DNA of 30,000 bases from Neocallimastix lanati (nom. inval.) (lineage: Eukaryota > Neocallimastigomycota > Neocallimastigomycetes > Neocallimastigales > Neocallimastigaceae): NCBI GenBank assembly GCA_016946835.1, contig JACVTC010000019.1, forward strand, positions 1,357,501 through 1,387,500, in the 5' to 3' direction. Positions 23,518 to 30,000 of the stretch are shown one piece after another; position 1 is the stretch's first letter; each line of letters opens with the position of its first letter. The position numbers and the translations under genes are program-made. The notes under the pieces are model-generated. The model was given only the letters and a program-made list of their open reading frames with translations. It was not told the DNA's origin and ran no database searches.

Positions 23518-25929
23518 AAAAAAATGGTAGTTTCTCTAGATATAAATAATACAAAAAAAAAAAAAAAAAAAAAACTATTCGAACCAGTATGAATATGAAA
23601 ACTTCAATAAAAGTTAGTCAATCAGCAATGAATATTTGACATCCTTTTACATTAACATCACTTTCTTTAGCTATTGATGACTCTATATTAATTTGAATTC
23701 ATAATTTAATGATATTATGATCAAATCAAAATTTGAATACTATCTGTATTAATTATACATTATACATTTTTTTTTTTTTATATATTATTTCTTAATACCT
23801 CATTTAATAATTAATTTTTAATTAAAGTAAAAGAAATAAAAAAAAAAAATTTTTTTTTTATGCTGTTTATTAGAACTGAATTTCAAGAGGCTTATATTAT
23901 ATAAATTATATAAATCCCCAAAACAGAAACTATCGATTTAAAAATAATAATTCTATTAACTATCATAAAAAAATAAAAAAATAAAAAAAAAAAATCCACT
24001 ATTTATAGAATAGAAAATATATATAATTAGATAATATCAATCAAATTTTAAATAAAAAATTCTTAATAAAATAGAATTAAAAAAAAAAAAAAAAAAAAAA
24101 AAAGAAGTAAAATACAAAACAAAATAAAACAAAAAAATAATATATATAATATATATTATATTATATTATATTATATAAAAAATATATAAAGAAAAAGAAA
24201 AAGAATAAAAGAATAAAAGAATTAGAATTATAATACAAAAAAACAAACAAATAATTTATATATAAAAAAAGAAAAAAATTTTTTTTTTATTATATATAAA
24301 TTTTTCGTAATATCAATAAGTTTCATTTATTATTCCATAATAATAGAGTGAAACTATTAAAAAAAAATAATAATTAATATATATCTAGATTTAAAAATAA
24401 ATGATGATTATAAGATTAATATGAAAATAATAATTTTATAATATAGAAATAATCAATAACAATAATATATATATATATATATAACAATTTAAAAAAAAAA
24501 AAAATCAATCAATCAACAAAATATTACACAAAAATATTAATAATATGAAATAAATATATATATATATATATAATAAAGATAAAAATAAAATAAAATAAAA
24601 AAAAATTATTAAAAAATTAAAAATTACAAAATTACAAAATTAATAAAATTAATAAAAAAAGCAAAAGCAAAAGCAAAAACAAAAACAAAAGCAAAAGTAA
24701 ACAACAAACAACAAAGCAAAACAAAAAACAAAAAACAAAACAAAAAAAAAAAAAAAAAAAATACAAAAAATATAATTTTTAAAGCAAACGCAAAATATTT
24801 AATAAAACAAATAATAATATTAATAATAATCTCAAAAAAAAAAAAAGGAATTTAAAATTCACTTTTAGATATTTTTAAATATATAATTATATAATTAATG
24901 TTATAAAAATCTCAAAAAAAAAAAAAAAAATAATCATTATGACCTAATGATTAATTTTAAAATTAAACTTTTAAAAAATAAATAATAGTAATAGAAAATA
25001 AATAATAGTAATAATGAAAATATTAATATATGAAAGAAAAGAAAAGAAAAAAAAAAAAAAAAGATAAAAATTATAGATATTTATTTTTTCTTTTAAATAA
25101 ATAGAATATTTAGATATTAATATTTTTCTATTTCAGAAAATGTTATGTTTTAATAAATCAACATTTTTTTTATCTTTTATTTTTATTATTATTATTTTTT
25201 TTCCATATAATAAAGAAAAAGAAATAAAAATTATAAATTTAATTATTAAAAATATATGTCTGTAGTAAACCATATAAATTTATATTTATTATATCATATG
25301 TTTTGCTATTTTAATGTATTTATTTATTACTAGTAATAACATTTTTCTATTTAAAGAAATATATTTTATTTAATATTATCTATTATATTAGTTTTAAAAG
25401 TTTATACTTTAATGGAAAAGTTAATATTAATTTTTTTTTTATTAACTTTTGGAGTAAAAGATATAAAAAACAATATTTTATATAAATTTAATAATATATT
25501 TTGTTTTATTATTATTATTATTATTATTATTATATCTATATAAATCTTTAAATATTATTATTTTATTACTACCCTTTCCTTTTTTTTTTTTTTTTTATAT
25601 AAAAAAATAAAATGAAATGTATTTTTATATATTTTGAATTTAGGACAAGTAAATATAATGATAATAGTAAATATCTATTAAAAAAAAAAAAAAAAAAAGT
25701 AATAATAATAATAATAATAATTAATAATAATAGTTAATAATAATAATAATAATAATAATAAATTATTAAATAAAATTTTAATAAAAATTTTTAGAAAAAA
25801 AAAAAGAATAAAAAAATTTTTAAATTTTTTTTTTTTTTTAGAATTTGCTGATTTTAAAATTTTGAATATTTTTTTTTATATATATTTAAAGTTTTTAAAT
25901 TTATTAATTTGAAAACATCCACAAATAAT

Positions 25930-25964
<35 letters not shown>

Positions 25965-26510
25965 AAAGAATAAAAAAATTATTATTATTATTATTATTAT
26001 TTTTTTTTAATAACGAAACGAAAAATAAAAACTTTTTTTTTTTTAAACTTTTTTTAAACTTTTTTTTTTTTTTTTTTTTTTTTTTATTATTTTATTATTT
26101 TATTATTTTTATAAATATTATATAAATTTTAATTTTTATCCATGAAGAAAATAATAAATAATAATAATAGAAAAAAAAAAAAAAATCTTTATTAATTTAA
26201 TAATTTAAATATAAACTAAAAAGAAAAAAAAAAATTTATTATATATGTATATATATATATATTCATATAATATATATTTTTAATAATTATAAAAAATATT
26301 TATTACTATTATTATTATTTTTTTTTTCTTTGAATTAACTTTTTTTTTTTTTTTTTATCTTCATTGTCATTTCAATTAATATTATTTTATTAAAAAAAAA
26401 TTATATAAAATAAATAAAATATAAAATATAAAATATAATTAAATAAAATAAAATTTTAAATATATATTTATATATATATATATACATAAAAAAAAGAAAA
26501 GAAAAAAAAA
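23518..26510. other. Intergenic DNA between RRM-PUF gene and AK8
   Basis: The first ~300 bases are the likely 3' UTR of the RRM-PUF gene and are less AT-extreme. After that come A-rich simple repeats: AAAAGC/AAAAAC hexamers at about 24660-24760, homopolymers (A31 at 25931-25961), AAT/ATT repeats (25510-25530, 25700-25760) and an A-rich leader just before the AK8 ATG. No other gene seen. Confidence 0.7.
23606..23611 (+). terminator. Possible polyadenylation signal AATAAA of the RRM-PUF gene
   Basis: AATAAA, 89 bases after the stop codon and inside the least AT-extreme part of the downstream region. Such hexamers are common in this composition, so position is the only support. Confidence 0.3.
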
Positions 26511-27641
26511 ATGGAGGTGAAAGATTTAATATCAAAAAAGAAAATCAATGGATTCGCTGAATATGCGGATAAACATGATATCTTTAACATTTTTCATGAT
26601 ATGATTCAAAAATTATTAACTAAACAACCGATGGATCCTATTGAATACATGATTGAATATTTACAACATCCAGAAGGTCTTTTTTTTTTTTTTTTTTTTA
26701 TAAATATATATATATATATTTTATTTTTATTATTATTATTATATTTTTTATTATTTTTATATATATTTCTATATTTAAATGTTAAAGAAGAAAAGAAAAT
26801 AAGAATAAAATAAAAATAAAAATAAAAATAAAATAAAATAAAGCAAAATAAAATAAAATAAAATAAAATAAAATAAAATAAAATAAAAAAAAAAAATTAC
26901 GTCAATATATATTTATATAAGTATAAGGAAAGAAGGAGATAGAAATATATATAAGTATAAGGAAAGAAAGAGATAGAAATATATATAAGTATAAGGAAAG
27001 AAAGAGATAGAAATACATATAAGTATAAGGAAAGAAAGAGATAGAAATATATATATAAGTATAAGGAAAGAAAGAGATAGAAATATATATATATTCTTCT
27101 TTATTTTTATTTTTATTTTATTGTTTTTTATTTTATTTTATTTTTATTTTAGTTTTTTTTTTTTTTTTTAAACTTAATATTATATATATATTATAAAATT
27201 ATTGATTTTTTGAAATATATATTTTTTTTATTATTATTATATTATTATTATTTATTTTATTTTATTTTTATTTTTATTTTTTAAAAAAAATAACAATAAA
27301 ATACAATAAAATACAATGAACATAAAAATATTAAAAAAATAAAAATAAAAATAAAAAAAAAAAAAATAAACCAATAAACACCTAAAAATAATAATAATAA
27401 AACAGTTCCTTCAATTATTCTTCACAGTATTACTTTATCAAATTCTAAAGCTGTTGTACGTATCAAAACATCCATATATATATATATATTTATAATATTT
27501 TTTTTTTTTACATATAATATTAAAAAATACAAAAAACACACAAAAAAAAAAAAAAAAAATTATAATAATGAATAATATGTTAAAGTTAAAATTAATAATA
27601 ATATAATTGATAAAACAAATATAATTAATTATAAATATTAC

Positions 27642-27689
<48 letters not shown>

Positions 27690-29000
27690 TAATTTTTTTT
27701 TTTTTTTTATATAACATTGACCTCTTTTTATTATTATTTAATATTGATATTGATATAATTTTTTCTTATATATATTATTTAAAATAAATATAATAACAAT
27801 AACTTTTAAATTTTTTTTTATTTCCATTAATAAAATACTTTTAAATAAAATAAAATAAATTATTAAATGAATAAATAAAAAAAAAAAAATTAAATATATT
27901 AATAAACTTTTTTTTTTCCTTCTTTTTCTTCTTCTTCTTTTTCTAACTAAATTAAATAATAATATATATATTTTAATAAAATATTAAAAAGGGTAAAATA
28001 TTAGCACAAAAATTAAATTGTAAACATATTGTAGTTTCAGATTTAATTGCTGAAGCTATTGAAACAAGAAGTGCCATTGGTATTCAAGCGGAATCCTATT
28101 ATAATGAAAAAGCATTAGTTCCAGATAATATTGTTATCTCTTTAATTTATAAAAAAATTCAAGAACAAGAGGTTTCTAATTGTGGTTGGGTTTTACAGGG
28201 ATTCCCTAAAACAAGAGAACAAGCTCTTTTAATGAAGAGAAAAGGAATTATTCCAGATTCATTTAGTAAGTTCAATTAAATAAGAAAGAATAGATAAAAA
28301 AAAAAAAAAAAAGTTTTATAATTTTTTTTATAGGATATATATATAATATATAAAATTATTACTAATTATATAAAAAATATTAACAATTGTATAAAATATA
28401 AATATTAATATTTTAATAATATGTCTCTACAATAATATCTATTACTATATTACTATATTTTATAAATATACATATATATATATATATATATATACATATA
28501 TTATTTTATTTTTATATTATTTTATTTTATTTTATTTTATTTTTTTATTTTATTTTTTAATTTTTTTTTAAATATAACAGTTGTTTTAGATATTCCTGAT
28601 GAAATTATTGAAAGTTATGTCGAAGGAATGAAATACGATCCTATAACGAAAAAAGCTTATCATGAAATATATGATTTACCTTCTCCTGAAGTTAATCCTA
28701 ACATTCTTACCGAATTACCTGAAGATTATAATTTATATATTAAGAAAAAAATTGAATTCTATAATCGTAATCTTAATAACATTATCAATTGCTTCAGATC
28801 TATTTATCGTTCCTATTATTATCCTAATGGTATTTATGGTAGGGAGAATGAAGTTGCTGAGGCCATGTACAGTAATTTAGGTCAACGACCAATCATTGAT
28901 AATCCTTCATGTTTGAAAATTGCTATTGCTGGTTTACCAGGTTCCGGTAAAACTTTACTTTCTGAATTTATTGCTAAAAAATATGGAGTAGTTCATGGTA

Positions 29001-29048
<48 letters not shown>

Positions 29049-29132
29049 AAATTAAACAAATAAATAAATAAATATATATTAAATAAAAAAAAAGGAAAAA
29101 AAATTATATATATAAAACTAATAATAAATGCA

Positions 29133-29163
<31 letters not shown>

Positions 29164-29231
29164 CAAATAATGCAAATAATGCAAATAATAATAATAATAA
29201 TAATAATAATGCAAATAATGCAAATAATGCA

Positions 29232-29309
<78 letters not shown>

Positions 29310-29513
29310 TAAATAAAAAATAAAAAATAAAAAATAATAAATAATAAATAATTATAATATAAATATTGTATAATTTATAATATAATAATTAGTTTCCGTT
29401 GAAAATGTTATCTTGGAAGAAGTTTCTACAAATTCAGAATTAGGTTTTATTCTAAAGACCTATATTAATCATTATAATAAAGGTAAAAAGAATTTATATA
29501 TAATAATAATGCA

Positions 29514-29564
<51 letters not shown>

Positions 29565-29583
29565 TAATAATAATAATAATGCA

Positions 29584-29626
<43 letters not shown>

Positions 29627-29701
29627 CAAATAATAATGCAATAATAATAATAATAATAATGCAAATAATAATGCAATAATAATAATAATAATAATAATGC
29701 A

Positions 29702-29740
<39 letters not shown>

Positions 29741-30000
29741 TCCAAATTTCTAATTATAATTATAATTTTATTATTTATAAAAATATATATTAAAAATAAA
29801 TAATTTTTTTTAATTAATTAAAAAATAAATATTTGTATATATACATAATTCAAATAATAATATTATTAATACTTATAATACTACTACTATTAATAATAAT
29901 AATTATAATAAATAGCCCCAAAAGATATTGTATTAGATTTAATTGTTAGAAGATTAAAAAAAGAAGATTGTGAACAAAATGGTTGGATTTTAGATGGTTA
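26511..30000 (+). CDS. Adenylate kinase 8-like protein, exons 1-6, 3' end outside the window
   Basis: Exons: 26511-26676, 27406-27455, 27992-28265, 28581-28997, 29393-29482 and 29916 to the edge. Intron phases are 1, 0, 1, 1 and 1, and every junction restores sequence matching AK8; about 360 of roughly 480 residues are present. The N-terminus (about 20-50, KQPMDPIEYMIEYL) matches the AK8/RIIa-like dimerisation segment. Kinase domain 1 (about 56-250) is degenerate: the position of GPPxSGKT reads SITLSNSK, the DG(F/Y)PR motif reads QGFPK (141-145), and arginines of the lid region are replaced. Kinase domain 2 keeps a perfect P-loop, GLPGSGKT (281-288), and GWILDGY at the right edge. AK8 enzymes interconvert adenine nucleotides and are linked to cilia and flagella, which suits zoospores. 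Exon 2 is only 50 bp and intron 1 has a weak donor (GTCTTT), so these two are the least certain calls. Confidence 0.9.
26815..26886 (+). repeat. (TAAAA)n run in AK8 intron 1
   Basis: The same pentamer as the left-end satellite, but without the ~30-bp spacer unit. Confidence 0.85.
26914..27090 (+). repeat. 34-bp purine-rich minisatellite in AK8 intron 1
   Basis: Five copies with starts near 26919, 26953, 26987, 27021 and 27057 (periods 34, 34, 34 and 36). The core is AAGTATAAGGAAAGAAAGAG. The sense strand is almost all purine in the core. Copies differ by a few substitutions and AT additions. Confidence 0.93.
27639..27690 (+). repeat. (ATT)n microsatellite in AK8 intron 2
   Basis: About 15 uninterrupted ATT units bounded by CTATT imperfect units. 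Confidence 0.95.
29003..29046 (+). repeat. A44 homopolymer just inside AK8 intron 4
   Basis: Starts five bases after the exon 4 donor (GTAATA). Translated through, it would yield a false poly-Lys tail. Its exact length is liable to sequencing error. Confidence 0.9.
29118..29310 (+). repeat. (AAT)n repeat with interspersed ATGCAAAT units, AK8 intron 4
   Basis: AAT trinucleotides interrupted by seven ATGCAAAT octamers (near 29128, 29161, 29170, 29179, 29209, 29218 and 29227), some as TGCAAATAA nonamers in direct tandem. It ends in a long pure AAT run. Confidence 0.95.
29501..29740 (+). repeat. (AAT)n repeat with interspersed ATGCAAAT units, AK8 intron 5
   Basis: The same composite as in intron 4, with five ATGCAAAT octamers and two ATGCAATA variants. 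The apparent poly-Ile, poly-Asn and poly-Leu/Tyr frames here are artefacts of the trinucleotide repeat. Confidence 0.95.

Noticed and set aside
28662-28880. 72-residue plus-strand frame in another phase of AK8 exon 4
   Set aside because: The overlapping frame encodes conserved AK8 sequence; this one does not.
29128-29699. ATGCAAAT as an octamer transcription-factor site
   Set aside because: It lies inside a microsatellite, and POU octamer factors are animal proteins; treated as a repeat interruption only.
29128-29745. Poly-Ile, poly-Asn and poly-Leu/Tyr frames on both strands
   Set aside because: AAT trinucleotide repeat translated in its frames; the region is intronic in AK8.

Overview
This is a very AT-rich eukaryotic nuclear window. 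Coding DNA is islands in intergenic sequence that is almost only A and T, with frequent poly(dA:dT) runs of 20-44 bp and AAT/TAAAA microsatellites. Genes have U2-type GT...AG introns. The best fit is an anaerobic gut fungus (Neocallimastigomycota). Three points support this: the extreme base composition; an RRM+Pumilio protein of the fungal Puf1(Jsn1)/Puf2 type; and an adenylate kinase 8 (AK8) homologue, a family tied to cilia and flagella, expected in a fungus with flagellated zoospores. Dictyostelids share the composition, but they lack flagella and an RRM-PUF protein of this type. The assignment is inference, not proof.

Layout. 1-3053: composite satellite of (TAAAA)n runs of very variable length, punctuated by about 30 copies of a conserved ~30-bp spacer. 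3643-5310 (minus): three-exon sirtuin deacetylase gene with an unusual N-terminal extension carrying two predicted membrane segments. 5311-10500: non-coding AT-rich DNA, with a possible MITE-like element at 7856-8215. 10602-13220 (minus): decayed Ty1/copia retrotransposon in which Gag, zinc knuckle, protease, GAG-pre-integrase, integrase, an N/S-rich linker and perhaps the end of reverse transcriptase can still be read in order, broken by stops and frameshifts. 13221-19881: non-coding AT-rich DNA with a 52-bp palindrome (14443-14494) and a faint, unassigned sequence island (16188-17000). 19882-23517 (plus): intact single-exon gene for a 1211-residue RNA-binding protein with two RRMs and a Pumilio domain. 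23518-26510: intergenic. 26511-30000 (plus): first six exons of an AK8-like gene, running off the right edge.

The three live genes do not form an operon or an obvious pathway. They are separate transcription units for protein deacylation, post-transcriptional control and probably flagellar nucleotide metabolism. I see no convincing undescribed multi-gene system. The most unusual points are the membrane-anchored sirtuin, an AK8 whose first kinase domain has lost its P-loop while the second keeps it, the composite satellite, and the copia fossil.
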